Of a stretch of DNA of 64,000 bases, positions 48,306-57,633 are shown piece by piece (within the stretch, counting starts at the first letter, position 1; the number at the start of each line of letters is the position of its first letter). A program made the position numbers and the translations under genes. Source of the stretch: an uncultured Bacteroides sp. (lineage in GTDB: Bacteria; Bacteroidota; Bacteroidia; Bacteroidales; Bacteroidaceae); contig CALYZE010000002.1 in the NCBI GenBank assembly GCA_945607605.1, forward strand, positions 1-64,000, given 5' to 3'. Below the pieces are notes generated by a model. That model saw nothing but the letters and a program-made list of their open reading frames with translations. It did not search any database and was not told the DNA's origin.

Positions 48306-49940
48306 ATGATTTCTATAGACGGACTCGCCGTAGAATTTGGCGGCACCACCTTATTTAGTGATATATCCTTCGTCATCAACGAAAAAGACCGTATTGCCTT
48401 AATGGGAAAAAACGGTGCTGGAAAAAGTACCTTGTTGAAAATACTAGCGGGTGCCAGACAGCCTACACGTGGCAAAATATCAGCTCCAAAAGATTGCGTC
48501 ATCGCGTACCTTCCACAGCATTTAATGACGGAAGACGGACGCACTGTTTTCCAGGAAACGGCACAAGCTTTTGCTCATCTACACGAGATGGAAGCTCAGA
48601 TAGAACGCTTCAATAAAGAACTAGAGACCCGTACCGATTACGAAAGTGACAGTTATATGGAACTTATTGAAACAGTCTCCACCTTGAGCGAAAAGTTCTA
48701 TGCCATCGACGCTACCAATTACGAAGAAGATGTAGAAAAGGCGCTACTCGGACTTGGTTTCACCCGCGAGGATTTCAACCGCCAGACTAGCGATTTCAGC
48801 GGCGGATGGCGCATGCGCATCGAACTTGCCAAGTTGTTACTACAGAAACCCGATGTGTTGCTATTGGATGAACCAACAAACCATCTTGATATTGAATCCA
48901 TCCAATGGTTGGAAGACTTTCTTGTCAATAATGGGAAAGCTGTTATTGTTATTAGCCACGACCGTAAGTTTGTGGACAACATCACAACTCGCACCATCGA
49001 AGTGACTATGGGGCGTATCTACGACTATAAAGTAAATTATTCCAAATACTTGGAATTGCGTAAAGAGCGCCGTGAGCAGCAACAAAAAGCCTATGATGAA
49101 CAACAGAAGTACATCGCCGAAACCAAAGAATTTATTGAACGCTTCAAAGGTACATATTCCAAAACCCTGCAAGTACAAAGTCGTGTAAAGATGTTGGAAA
49201 AGTTAGAGTTGTTGGAGGTGGATGAAGAAGACACCTCAGCCTTGCGTCTGAAATTCCCAGCTTCTCCTCGATCGGGAAACTATCCGGTCACCATGGAGGG
49301 AGTAGGAAAAACTTACGGTGACAAAGTTGTTTTTAAGAATGCTACTTTGATGATAGAAAGAGGCGACAAAGTTGCTTTTGTAGGTAAAAACGGTGAAGGA
49401 AAATCCACCCTTGTGAAGTGCATCATGAAAGAGATAGAACATGAGGGTACTCTTGCGCTAGGACATAACATACAGATAGGCTACTTTGCACAAAATCAAG
49501 CTTCTTTATTGGATGAAAATTTAACCGTATTCCAAACCATCGACGATGTTGCTAAAGGAGAAATACGTAATAAGATACGCGACCTACTGGGCGCCTTTAT
49601 GTTTGGCGGCCCGGATGAGTCCATGAAAAAAGTTAAAGTGTTGTCCGGCGGAGAACGTACACGCCTCGCCATGATTAAGTTATTGCTTGAACCAATCAAC
49701 CTGCTTATACTAGATGAGCCTACCAATCATCTGGATATGAAGACCAAAGATATTCTGAAACAGGCTCTCTTGGATTTTGACGGCACACTCATCTTAGTAA
49801 GTCATGATCGTGACTTCCTTGACGGATTAGCTACCAAAGTTTATGAGTTCGGGAACAAACAAGTGAAGGAGCATTTAAGTGGTATCTATGAGTTTCTTGA
49901 GAAGAAGAAAATGGATTCTCTTCGCGAATTGGAACGATAA
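48306..49940 (+). CDS. ABC-F family ATP-binding protein
   Basis: 544-residue soluble protein with two ABC ATPase domains and no membrane part, the ABC-F plan of translation factors acting at the ribosome. First Walker A GKNGAGKST (near residue 35), signature DFSGGWRMRIELA, and Walker B LLLDEPTNHLDIES. The linker (about 240-310) is the charged helical P-site tRNA interaction motif region. The second domain has GKNGEGKST (near 360), LSGGERTRLAM and LLILDEPTNHLDMKT. It resembles the YbiT group; it could be a housekeeping factor rather than an antibiotic-resistance protein. Confidence 0.95.
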   Translation: MISIDGLAVEFGGTTLFSDISFVINEKDRIALMGKNGAGKSTLLKILAGARQPTRGKISAPKDCVIAYLPQHLMTEDGRTVFQETAQAFAHLHEMEAQIERFNKELETRTDYESDSYMELIETVSTLSEKFYAIDATNYEEDVEKALLGLGFTREDFNRQTSDFSGGWRMRIELAKLLLQKPDVLLLDEPTNHLDIESIQWLEDFLVNNGKAVIVISHDRKFVDNITTRTIEVTMGRIYDYKVNYSKYLELRKERREQQQKAYDEQQKYIAETKEFIERFKGTYSKTLQVQSRVKMLEKLELLEVDEEDTSALRLKFPASPRSGNYPVTMEGVGKTYGDKVVFKNATLMIERGDKVAFVGKNGEGKSTLVKCIMKEIEHEGTLALGHNIQIGYFAQNQASLLDENLTVFQTIDDVAKGEIRNKIRDLLGAFMFGGPDESMKKVKVLSGGERTRLAMIKLLLEPINLLILDEPTNHLDMKTKDILKQALLDFDGTLILVSHDRDFLDGLATKVYEFGNKQVKEHLSGIYEFLEKKKMDSLRELER

Positions 49941-50022
49941 CTATTCATTCCCCATCTCTCACGAACAAATAGTTGTTTCATATTGTTTTATTTTACTAAC
50001 CACTTAACTAATAGAGAGTAAA

Positions 50023-51288
50023 ATGAAGCAATATGATGCAATATTTATAGGATACGACCAAGGCGGAAAAAAATTAGCTATTGAATTAGCTGATCGCAAC
50101 TGGAAAGTTGCGATCATAGAGCATTCTCCTCCATTCTACACACACGCTATTGCACGAAAAAGCAACAAAGTGAACTTCCTTCGTGAAAGACATAATGAGA
50201 CTCTAAAGACTCATACCAACATCACCTTGTATGATGGCACAGCCTCTTTTCTATCGGAAAACACCATTCACGTTGTTTCTGACAAACAAGATACAGTTCT
50301 GAGAGGAAAGGAAATCTTTATCAATGCCGGTTCGATTCCGATTATACCGACCATTGAAGGACTCAATGAAAGTAAACATGTATATACCAGTGAATCGTTA
50401 CCGCAATTATCTCAGGTGCCTAAACGCTTGCTTGTTATTGGTGCAGGAACCATCGGGTTAGAATTTGCTACCAGGTACGCGAACCTTGGAAGTGACGTAT
50501 CTATATTGGAAACCGACAATCGTTTTCTTCCTGAAATAGATCGGGATATTGCAACCTCCATGATAGAATCGTTGAAACGTAGAGGCATCAATATCCATCT
50601 GAATGTACGTGCTCAAGCTATATATGATACGGCTGACGGCATTACGTTAACTTATACAGATGGCTCTGATCGTATTCCTTATTACTTGGAGGGAGATGCA
50701 CTTCTCCTTGCTACAGGACGCAGACCCATGATTGACGAACTAAACATAGACAAAGCTGGTGTGAAAATGAATGAACGAGGAGCCATCCTTGTTAATGAAT
50801 ATCTTCAAACCACCACTCCACATGTTTGGGCACTAGGGGATGTGACAGGAGGTGAACCCTATGACTATCTATCAATTGATGATACTCGCATCATCTGCAA
50901 TAAATTGTTTGGAGATAAATCACGAAGCACAAAAGACCGTCACCCTATCCCTTTTGCCATCTTTACCAATCCTCCATTGGCACATGTGGGATTGACAGAA
51001 GAAGAAGCCGTCAAGCGTAGTTTTTTTATCCAAGTGTCACGCTTTCCCGCCTCTGTAGTGCCTCATACTCATACGTTACAAAACATCGATGGCATGCTTA
51101 AAGCTGTTATCAATGCACATACCGGGCAAATTATAGGTTGTACACTGTTCTGTGCCAATGCACCGGAAGTAATCAATACAGTTGCAGTAACCATGAAAAC
51201 AGGACAACACTACAGCTTCTTGCGCGATTTTATTTTCACTCATCCAAGCATCACCGAAGCCCTCAACGAACTATTCCAGCCTTTTTAA
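50023..51288 (+). CDS. RclA-like flavoprotein lacking the redox-active cysteine pair
   Basis: 421-residue protein of the class I pyridine nucleotide-disulfide oxidoreductase family, closest in wording to E. coli RclA, a Cu(II) reductase. NAD-binding VIGAGTIGLEFATRYANLGSDV (near residue 138), the second FAD motif VWALGDVTGG and the C-terminal IFTHPSITEALNELF are intact. Near residues 38-42, where RclA has a GGTCINIGCIPTK segment plus about a dozen residues, this protein passes directly from PPFYTH to AIARKSNKVNFLR. About 26 residues, including both cysteines, are gone in frame. The first FAD motif is also altered (GYDQGG for GxGxxG). Classic thiol catalysis is impossible. It is directly upstream of the metal-efflux operon. 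Confidence 0.85.
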   Translation: MKQYDAIFIGYDQGGKKLAIELADRNWKVAIIEHSPPFYTHAIARKSNKVNFLRERHNETLKTHTNITLYDGTASFLSENTIHVVSDKQDTVLRGKEIFINAGSIPIIPTIEGLNESKHVYTSESLPQLSQVPKRLLVIGAGTIGLEFATRYANLGSDVSILETDNRFLPEIDRDIATSMIESLKRRGINIHLNVRAQAIYDTADGITLTYTDGSDRIPYYLEGDALLLATGRRPMIDELNIDKAGVKMNERGAILVNEYLQTTTPHVWALGDVTGGEPYDYLSIDDTRIICNKLFGDKSRSTKDRHPIPFAIFTNPPLAHVGLTEEEAVKRSFFIQVSRFPASVVPHTHTLQNIDGMLKAVINAHTGQIIGCTLFCANAPEVINTVAVTMKTGQHYSFLRDFIFTHPSITEALNELFQPF

Positions 51289-51297
51289 TATTTATCA

Positions 51298-51329
51298 TTT
51301 GGTAGTTTAATCATTAACATCTATATTTG
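51298..51329 (+). promoter_or_regulatory. Consensus promoter of the metal-efflux operon
   Basis: TTTG at 51298-51301, a 20-base spacer and TATATTTG at 51322-51329: an exact sigma-ABfr match, ending 20 bases before the first ATG (51350). It shows that the operon can be expressed separately from the flavoprotein gene. Confidence 0.8.
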
Positions 51330-51349
51330 CATTCGCTCAATATAATTGA

Positions 51350-51763
51350 ATGAAGAAGAAACGGTACATCACTTACTTCCTGTTTTTCATCAGCATGGTT
51401 ATGCTGGCAGTACCTGTCATCCCTCACCATCACCACTCCGATGGATTGGTTTGCATGAAAGACGATCTTGCAGCAAATTGTTGTGAGCATCGCCATACCC
51501 CTGCTGATAAACATTGCTGCAACACAGGATGTGTGACCACAAATATCGTGCAACAGACACCTAGTTCGGATAATGATGCATGGGCACACCCCAATATACC
51601 GTGGACAGTCACTCTTTTCTTTGAATCCATCTCTAAACTATTAGTTTTGCCCGAAAATGACCTAAAAAGGCAAGATCGTATTTACATAGAATTTCTTCAC
51701 GGCACATGTATCACACGTGCTACGGGACTCCGTGCCCCTCCATATGCTCTTCTTGGCGCATAG
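51350..51763 (+). CDS. Small exported Cys/His-rich protein heading the metal-efflux operon
   Basis: 137-residue protein not assigned to a named family with confidence. It has an N-terminal hydrophobic segment (about residues 6-24) that could be a signal peptide or anchor. Then follow PHHHHSDG, CCEHRHTP and KHCCNTGC clusters: four histidines in a row, six cysteines and several more His within about 50 residues. That composition suggests metal binding in the periplasm. The C-terminal third (ending GLRAPPYALLGA) is plain. It sits alone behind a consensus promoter and 50 bases before the adaptor gene, so a metal chaperone or sensor role is a reasonable inference. Confidence 0.75.
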   Translation: MKKKRYITYFLFFISMVMLAVPVIPHHHHSDGLVCMKDDLAANCCEHRHTPADKHCCNTGCVTTNIVQQTPSSDNDAWAHPNIPWTVTLFFESISKLLVLPENDLKRQDRIYIEFLHGTCITRATGLRAPPYALLGA

Positions 51764-51813
51764 CCTCTATAGAGAAACAGTAATTTCAAAAAGTAAGAGC
51801 AAAAACTATCATC

Positions 51814-53031
51814 ATGAAAAAAATTATTTTCATGGGAGTCTTAGGTCTATATCTTCTAGGCTCCTGTAACAGTAAGTCCGGAGAAAATCATGAAGGGCAT
51901 AATCACGCCACAGAAGAACAATGTGGGGGAGGGCATGATCACGACCATGAAGGACACGATCATGACCATGAAGGTCACAAAGACGAAAATGCAACTCAAG
52001 GAGGAGACGGAGACGAAATCATTCTATCTCCTGAAAAGGCTCAAGCAGCCGGCGTGGAAAGTCAAATCATAAAACCGGAAACTTTCCACCAAGTAATCAA
52101 AACCAGCGGTCAGGTAATCGCAGCCCAAGGAGATGAAAGTGTCGCTGTAGCTACAGTAGCAGGTGTAGTCTCTTTCAAAGGAAAAGTAATAGAAGGGATC
52201 AGTGTGAACAAAGGAACACCTTTGGTAGTTCTGTCATCTCGAAATATGGCAGAAGGTGATCCGGTAGAAAAAGCACGAATTGCTTACGAAGTTTCCAAAA
52301 AGGAATATGAGCGCATGAAAGCTCTTGTAAGCAACAAAATTGTGTCTGAGAAGGAATTTACACAAGTCAAGCAGAACTATGAAAATGCCCGTATTAGCTA
52401 TGAGGCTGTTGCCAAAAATCAGTCGGCCAGCGGACAAATCGTAACTTCACCCATCGGTGGATACGTTAAAAGTCTATTAGTGAAAGAGGGAGACTATGTA
52501 AGTATAGGCCAGCCACTAGTTAGCATAACTCAAAATCGTAGACTCTTCCTTCGTGCCGATGTTTCAGAAAAATATTATCCTTATCTGAACACAATTGGTT
52601 CTGCTAATTTCAGAACTCCTTATAACCACAAGCTATATGCTCTTAAAGATTTAAACGGGCGTATGCTTTCTTATGGTAAAGCATCGGATGAAAACGGTTA
52701 TTATGTTCCCGTAACATTTGAATTTGACAACAAAGGCGATATCATTCCAGGAGCATTTGTAGAGATATTCTTGCTTTCATCAGCTATGGAGAATGTGATA
52801 TCTCTGCCTCATAGTGCGTTGACCGAAGAACAAGGCAGTTTCTTTGCCTATTTACAATTAGATAAGGAAGGCTATAAAAAACAGTTGGTTACTCTTGGGG
52901 CAGATAATGGCGAAAGCGTGCAAATACTTTCCGGCATAAAGACTGGTGACCGTGTAGTTACCAAAGGAGCTTTTCAAGTAAAGCTGGCATCGACAAGCAA
53001 TGCGATACCGGCACATAGTCATGAACACTAA
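51814..53031 (+). CDS. RND efflux periplasmic adaptor (CusB/CzcB-like) with His-rich N-terminus
   Basis: 405-residue membrane-fusion lipoprotein (lipobox LLGSC, Cys near residue 18). Residues 25-55 are packed with His: two HDHDHEG repeats, encoded by two 21-bp tandem units at 51934-51975, plus NHEGHNH. The lipoyl, hairpin and beta-barrel domains follow: VAGVVSFKGKVIEG, the coiled EKARIAYEVSKKEYERMKALV segment, and SPIGGYVKSLLVKEGDYV. It links the inner-membrane pump to the TolC-like channel, and the His-rich tail may collect metal. The pump gene follows after 18 bases. Confidence 0.93.
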   Translation: MKKIIFMGVLGLYLLGSCNSKSGENHEGHNHATEEQCGGGHDHDHEGHDHDHEGHKDENATQGGDGDEIILSPEKAQAAGVESQIIKPETFHQVIKTSGQVIAAQGDESVAVATVAGVVSFKGKVIEGISVNKGTPLVVLSSRNMAEGDPVEKARIAYEVSKKEYERMKALVSNKIVSEKEFTQVKQNYENARISYEAVAKNQSASGQIVTSPIGGYVKSLLVKEGDYVSIGQPLVSITQNRRLFLRADVSEKYYPYLNTIGSANFRTPYNHKLYALKDLNGRMLSYGKASDENGYYVPVTFEFDNKGDIIPGAFVEIFLLSSAMENVISLPHSALTEEQGSFFAYLQLDKEGYKKQLVTLGADNGESVQILSGIKTGDRVVTKGAFQVKLASTSNAIPAHSHEH

Positions 53032-53049
53032 GACAGTAAGCCTATCATC

Positions 53050-56000
53050 ATGTTAAACAAAATAATACATTTTTCTCTTCACAACCGAATCTTGGTGCTT
53101 GTAGCATCAGTCCTGCTATTGATTGGCGGCACCTACACCGCTATGCATACGGAAGTAGATGTATTTCCCGACCTTAACGCTCCCACTGTGGTTATTATGA
53201 CCGAAGCCAACGGTATGGCAGCGGAAGAAGTGGAACAACTGGTTACTTTCCCGGTAGAAACAGCTGTAAATGGTGCAACGGGTGTGCGTCGTGTACGCTC
53301 CTCCTCAACCAATGGATTCTCTGTAGTCTGGGTTGAATTTGATTGGGATACAGATATTTATCTGGCTCGCCAGATTGTTAGTGAGAAGCTGGCAGTAGTA
53401 AATGAATCATTACCTGCCAATGTAGGCAAACCAACCCTTGGACCACAATCTTCCATTCTTGGCGAAATGTTGATCATAGGATTGACAGCAGATTCCACTT
53501 CCATGTTGGATTTACGTACCATTGCCGATTGGACCATACGTCCACGATTGCTTTCCACGGGGGGCGTAGCACAGGTTGCCGTACTTGGCGGAGACATCAA
53601 GGAGTATCAAATACAACTCGATCCGGAACGCATGCGCCACTACGGAGTAGCCTTGAGTGAAGTCATGAACGTAACCCGCGAAATGAATTTAAATGCTAAT
53701 GGAGGAGTACTATATGAATATGGCAACGAGTACATTGTTCGCGGTTTGCTTTCGACAAGTCGTGTGGAACAGCTAGCACGTGCAGTAGTGCGCAGCAACG
53801 GTACAATCGGTGCTCCCATTCTATTGGAAGATATTGCGGATGTGCGTATCGGAGCCAAATCACCCAAATTAGGTACGGCCTCCGAACGAGGAAAACCGGC
53901 CGTACTTATGACTGTAACTAAACAGCCCTTCACCAGCACATTGGATCTTACAGACAAATTAGAGAGTTCGCTAAAAGATTTGCAAAAGAATCTGCCACCT
54001 GATGTAAAAGTATCTACAGATATTTTCCGCCAAAGTCACTTTATAGAAAACTCGATCGGTAATGTTCAGAAATCCCTTCTTGAAGGAGGTGTTTTTGTTG
54101 TAATCGTACTCTTTCTGTTCCTTGCCAATGTACGTACCACCATCATTTCGCTGGTAACACTCCCACTTTCTCTAATCGCTTCCTTACTGGCACTTTACTA
54201 CATGGGATTCACTATTAATACAATGAGTCTCGGAGGTATGGCTATCGCTATCGGCTCATTGGTAGATGATGCCATTGTGGATGTGGAAAACGTTTACAAG
54301 CGTCTGCGAGAAAACCGGTTAAAACTGGTCGAAGAAAGACTCCCTATATTGGATGTCGTATTCAATGCTTCCAAAGAGGTACGTATGCCTATTCTAAACT
54401 CTACTCTCATTATTGTAGTAAGTTTTATTCCCTTATTTTTCTTGAGCGATATGGAAGGGCGCATGTTGGTACCACTAGGTATTGCGTTCATCGTTGCATT
54501 GGTTGCATCCACCTTAGTAGCATTAACGGTCACTCCTGTTCTTTGCTCTTATCTATTGGGGAAAGATAAAATAAAAAAAGAGAATACTACTGGAGAGTCT
54601 ATTGTGGCACGCAAAATGAAACAATGGTATTCTGTCGCTTTAACCTTTGTCTTGAGACACAAGAAAAGTGTACTTGGAGGTACCATCACTTTGTTTATAG
54701 TGGCTTTCATCTGCTTCTTCACTCTAGGACGCTCTTTCCTCCCCCCATTCAATGAAGGTTCCTTTACCATAAATATTTCTTCCCTTCCCGGCATTTCACT
54801 GGAAGAAAGTGATAAAATGGGGAAGCGCGCTGAACTACTGCTTCTTTCCATTCCAGAAATACAGACCGTTGCTCGCAAAACAGGACGCGCAGAATTAGAT
54901 GAGCATGCTCTGGGCGTGAATGTCTCTGAAATAGAAGCACCGTTCGAATTGAAAAATCGTTCGCGTAGCGAGTTAATTGTCGAGGTACGTGAAAAGCTCG
55001 GAACCATCACAGGAGCTAGCATTGAAATAGGACAGCCCATCAGCCACCGCATCGATGCCATGTTATCAGGAACCAAAGCCAACATAGCCATCAAGTTGTT
55101 TGGTGATGATTTGAATCGCATGTTCACGCTAGGAAACGAAATCAAGAACAGCATTTTGGATATTCCTGGCATTGCTGACCTAAATGTGGAACAGCAGATT
55201 GAACGTCCACAGCTTATCATCGCTCCCAAACGGGAAATGCTAGCCAAATACGGTATTTCTTTGCCTGATTTTTCAGAGTTTGTCAACGTCAATTTGGCAG
55301 GTGAAGCAGTTTCACAAGTATATGAACAAGGGAAAACTTTCGACCTCACGGTACGAGTTAAGGATGACTTACGCGACGAGACAGATAAAATACGCAATCT
55401 GATGATTGATACCGGTGACGGACAAAAAATACCTCTGAATTATGTAGCTGAAGTCCGTTCCGTAATGGGTCCCAACACTATCAGTCGTGAAAACGTAAAA
55501 CGTAAGATTGTAATCTCCGCCAACGTGGCAGATCGTGATTTGGGAAGTATAGTCAATGATATTCAAGACCGGGTGGACGAACAAATCAAACTACCGGAAG
55601 GTTATCACATTGAATATGGAGGACAGTTTGAAAGCGAACAAGCAGCCAGTCGCACTTTGGCATTGACCTCCTTCATATCCATCGTCATCATCTTCTTGTT
55701 ACTTTATCATGAATTTCGCAGTGTACAAGAGAGTATCATCATTCTTATTAATTTACCATTGGCCTTGATTGGTGGCGTATTCGCACTACTCATTACCACG
55801 GGTGAAATAAGTATTCCGGCCATTATCGGTTTTATCTCTCTTTTTGGTATTGCCACCCGAAACGGTATGTTGTTAATTAGTCATTACAATCATTTGCAGC
55901 GCGAAGAAGGCTACGATGTTTACGACAGCGTAATCCGTGGTTCTCTCGATCGCCTCAATCCAATTTTGATGACGGCTCTCTCTTCTGCTCTGGCACTTAT

Positions 56001-56169
56001 TCCACTGGCAATCAGTGGTGATTTACCTGGCAATGAGATACAGAGTCCAATGGCAAAGGTTATCTTAGGTGGACTCTTGACTTCTACGTTTCTGAACGGT
56101 TTTATCATCCCGATTGTATATCTGATGATGCACCGTAATCCATCTCCTAAAACTTCAGACAATGAATAA
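53050..56169 (+). CDS. Heavy-metal RND efflux pump (CusA/CzcA family)
   Basis: 1039-residue inner-membrane proton-driven pump with 12 helices and two large periplasmic loops. Early VDVFPDLNAPTVVIMTEA and the TM4 region GGMAIAIGSLVDDAIVDVEN define the heavy-metal subfamily (HME). That TM4 motif has acidic residues at more positions than the Cu/Ag type, but not the exact Zn/Co/Cd pattern, so I do not name the metal. The C-terminal half repeats FGIATRNGMLLISHYNHL. It is flanked by the adaptor upstream and the TolC-like gene, which it overlaps by 8 bases. Confidence 0.94.
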   Translation: MLNKIIHFSLHNRILVLVASVLLLIGGTYTAMHTEVDVFPDLNAPTVVIMTEANGMAAEEVEQLVTFPVETAVNGATGVRRVRSSSTNGFSVVWVEFDWDTDIYLARQIVSEKLAVVNESLPANVGKPTLGPQSSILGEMLIIGLTADSTSMLDLRTIADWTIRPRLLSTGGVAQVAVLGGDIKEYQIQLDPERMRHYGVALSEVMNVTREMNLNANGGVLYEYGNEYIVRGLLSTSRVEQLARAVVRSNGTIGAPILLEDIADVRIGAKSPKLGTASERGKPAVLMTVTKQPFTSTLDLTDKLESSLKDLQKNLPPDVKVSTDIFRQSHFIENSIGNVQKSLLEGGVFVVIVLFLFLANVRTTIISLVTLPLSLIASLLALYYMGFTINTMSLGGMAIAIGSLVDDAIVDVENVYKRLRENRLKLVEERLPILDVVFNASKEVRMPILNSTLIIVVSFIPLFFLSDMEGRMLVPLGIAFIVALVASTLVALTVTPVLCSYLLGKDKIKKENTTGESIVARKMKQWYSVALTFVLRHKKSVLGGTITLFIVAFICFFTLGRSFLPPFNEGSFTINISSLPGISLEESDKMGKRAELLLLSIPEIQTVARKTGRAELDEHALGVNVSEIEAPFELKNRSRSELIVEVREKLGTITGASIEIGQPISHRIDAMLSGTKANIAIKLFGDDLNRMFTLGNEIKNSILDIPGIADLNVEQQIERPQLIIAPKREMLAKYGISLPDFSEFVNVNLAGEAVSQVYEQGKTFDLTVRVKDDLRDETDKIRNLMIDTGDGQKIPLNYVAEVRSVMGPNTISRENVKRKIVISANVADRDLGSIVNDIQDRVDEQIKLPEGYHIEYGGQFESEQAASRTLALTSFISIVIIFLLLYHEFRSVQESIIILINLPLALIGGVFALLITTGEISIPAIIGFISLFGIATRNGMLLISHYNHLQREEGYDVYDSVIRGSLDRLNPILMTALSSALALIPLAISGDLPGNEIQSPMAKVILGGLLTSTFLNGFIIPIVYLMMHRNPSPKTSDNE

Positions 56170-57373
56170 AAAAATCTATATATTCAGTGCTGCCATCCTC
56201 ACTATTGTGGGGATGAGCGCACAAAGCTCAGGCATTGATACCGTACTCCAGCAAATTGAAGCAAATAATAAAGAATTGCAAGCCAATGCCCAACTCATTT
56301 CTTCCCAAAAGTTGGAAAGTAGAACGAGCAACAATCTAGCTGATCCAACTTTGTCTTATTCGTATCTTTGGGATTCAAAAAACAGTGATGAAACTGTAGG
56401 AGAATTGGTTATCTCCCAAAGTTTTGATTTTCCTACACTTTACACCACTCGTGGAAAAATGAATCGCCTGAAAACCAGCGCACTGGATGCCCAAGCCATA
56501 GCCTTCCGTCAGCAAATATTACTTCGAGCCAAAGAAATATGCTTGGACATCATTATGCTACAGCGCCAGCAAGTTCTTCTTAGCGAACGTTTAAAAAATG
56601 CAGAAGAATTATCTGCCATGTACATCAAGCGCCTGGAAACCGGAGATGCCAACGCAATGGAAACCAATAAAACCAATCTGGAATTACTGAATGTGCGTAC
56701 CGAAGCTCGCATGAACGCAACCGCACTGAAGAATAAGTTAAAGGAGCTCACAGTCCTAAATGGTAATCAAACCTTAACCATCGGTAACCTTCCCATTACC
56801 GAGACCCTTGGTTTAACAGAATATCCCGTTACCCCATTGCCTATCAACTTCCAGCAAATATGCGATGAACTTCTCGCTATAGACCCCACTTTGCAATCGC
56901 TCCATGGAGAGAGTGCCGCTGCCCGTAAGCAGATTTCTGCAAGCAAACAAGGCTGGTTGCCTAAACTGGAATTAGGTTATCGTCGTAATACCGAAAGTGG
57001 TCACTCATTGAACGGTGTAGTGGTAGGTTTTTCTTTTCCTATATTTGAAAACAGAAGCAAAGTAAAAATAGCCAAATTCCAAGCTCTCAACATTGATTAT
57101 CAGAAAGAAAATTCCACCTTGCAAGCCAGTTCCAACCTATGGCAACTTTATGAAGAAGCCCGTAATCTGCATACTTCCATGGAAGAATATGAACGTACCT
57201 TCGCACAGCAGCAAGATTTAACCCTCTTAAAACAAGCACTCATGGGAGGACAAATTAGTATGATTGAATATTTTGTAGAAATTTCAGTAGTTTATCAAAG
57301 CAAAATGAATCTTCTCCAACTAGAAAATCAGTATCAGAAAGCAATGGCACAACTATTCAAATCAAAACTTTAA
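56162..57373 (+). CDS. TolC-family outer-membrane channel (CusC/CzcC-like)
   Basis: 403-residue protein with a signal peptide (about residues 1-20, ending GMSAQ) and the two-fold alpha-helical repeat of outer-membrane efflux proteins: EANNKELQANAQLISSQK near residue 34 and the later ARKQISASKQGWLPKLELGY near 257. It is shorter than E. coli TolC, as usual for metal-efflux members. The start overlaps the pump gene by 8 bases, so translation is coupled. It completes a tripartite CBA-type efflux system; no two-component regulator gene is adjacent. Confidence 0.92.
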   Translation: MNKKIYIFSAAILTIVGMSAQSSGIDTVLQQIEANNKELQANAQLISSQKLESRTSNNLADPTLSYSYLWDSKNSDETVGELVISQSFDFPTLYTTRGKMNRLKTSALDAQAIAFRQQILLRAKEICLDIIMLQRQQVLLSERLKNAEELSAMYIKRLETGDANAMETNKTNLELLNVRTEARMNATALKNKLKELTVLNGNQTLTIGNLPITETLGLTEYPVTPLPINFQQICDELLAIDPTLQSLHGESAAARKQISASKQGWLPKLELGYRRNTESGHSLNGVVVGFSFPIFENRSKVKIAKFQALNIDYQKENSTLQASSNLWQLYEEARNLHTSMEEYERTFAQQQDLTLLKQALMGGQISMIEYFVEISVVYQSKMNLLQLENQYQKAMAQLFKSKL

Positions 57374-57424
57374 TCCATCTTTCTTCATTTTGATTATCAC
57401 AACGAAAAAGAATCAAGTCTACAT

Positions 57425-57620
57425 TGCAGTAGCCTTTCCATCGTGCAGCCTTCGGGCCTAGGTATAGGTGCGTCAGCGGAGATACTGTCAGGCGTAGTCA
57501 AGGAGCGTTTCTCTGAACACAAAATGCGAGTTTTCGCCCCGTCTGCGTCTGGCAGTAGCATCGTAACCGAAGCCCGTGCCCCTTTCTTTTTGGTATTTTT
57601 CCTTTCGGGGCAAGCCAAAA
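57425..57620. other. GC-rich intergenic element of unknown nature
   Basis: The 260-base gap between the TolC-like gene and the convergent methyltransferase gene holds about 200 bases that are clearly richer in G+C than the neighbours. They are open in several frames on both strands, including minus-strand frames whose peptides are Arg-rich. Short internal complementarity (CCTTTC...GAAAGG-like, around 57585-57625) is seen. None of the open frames has a convincing start or family resemblance. It may be a dispersed intergenic repeat; a genome-wide search would tell. Confidence 0.45.
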
Positions 57621-57633
57621 GGAAAAGTACTTA

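Noticed and set aside
54549..55397. 282-codon minus-strand open frame opposite the RND pump
   Set aside because: Shadow of the pump gene: Ser/Arg-rich, no recognisable domain, no promoter.
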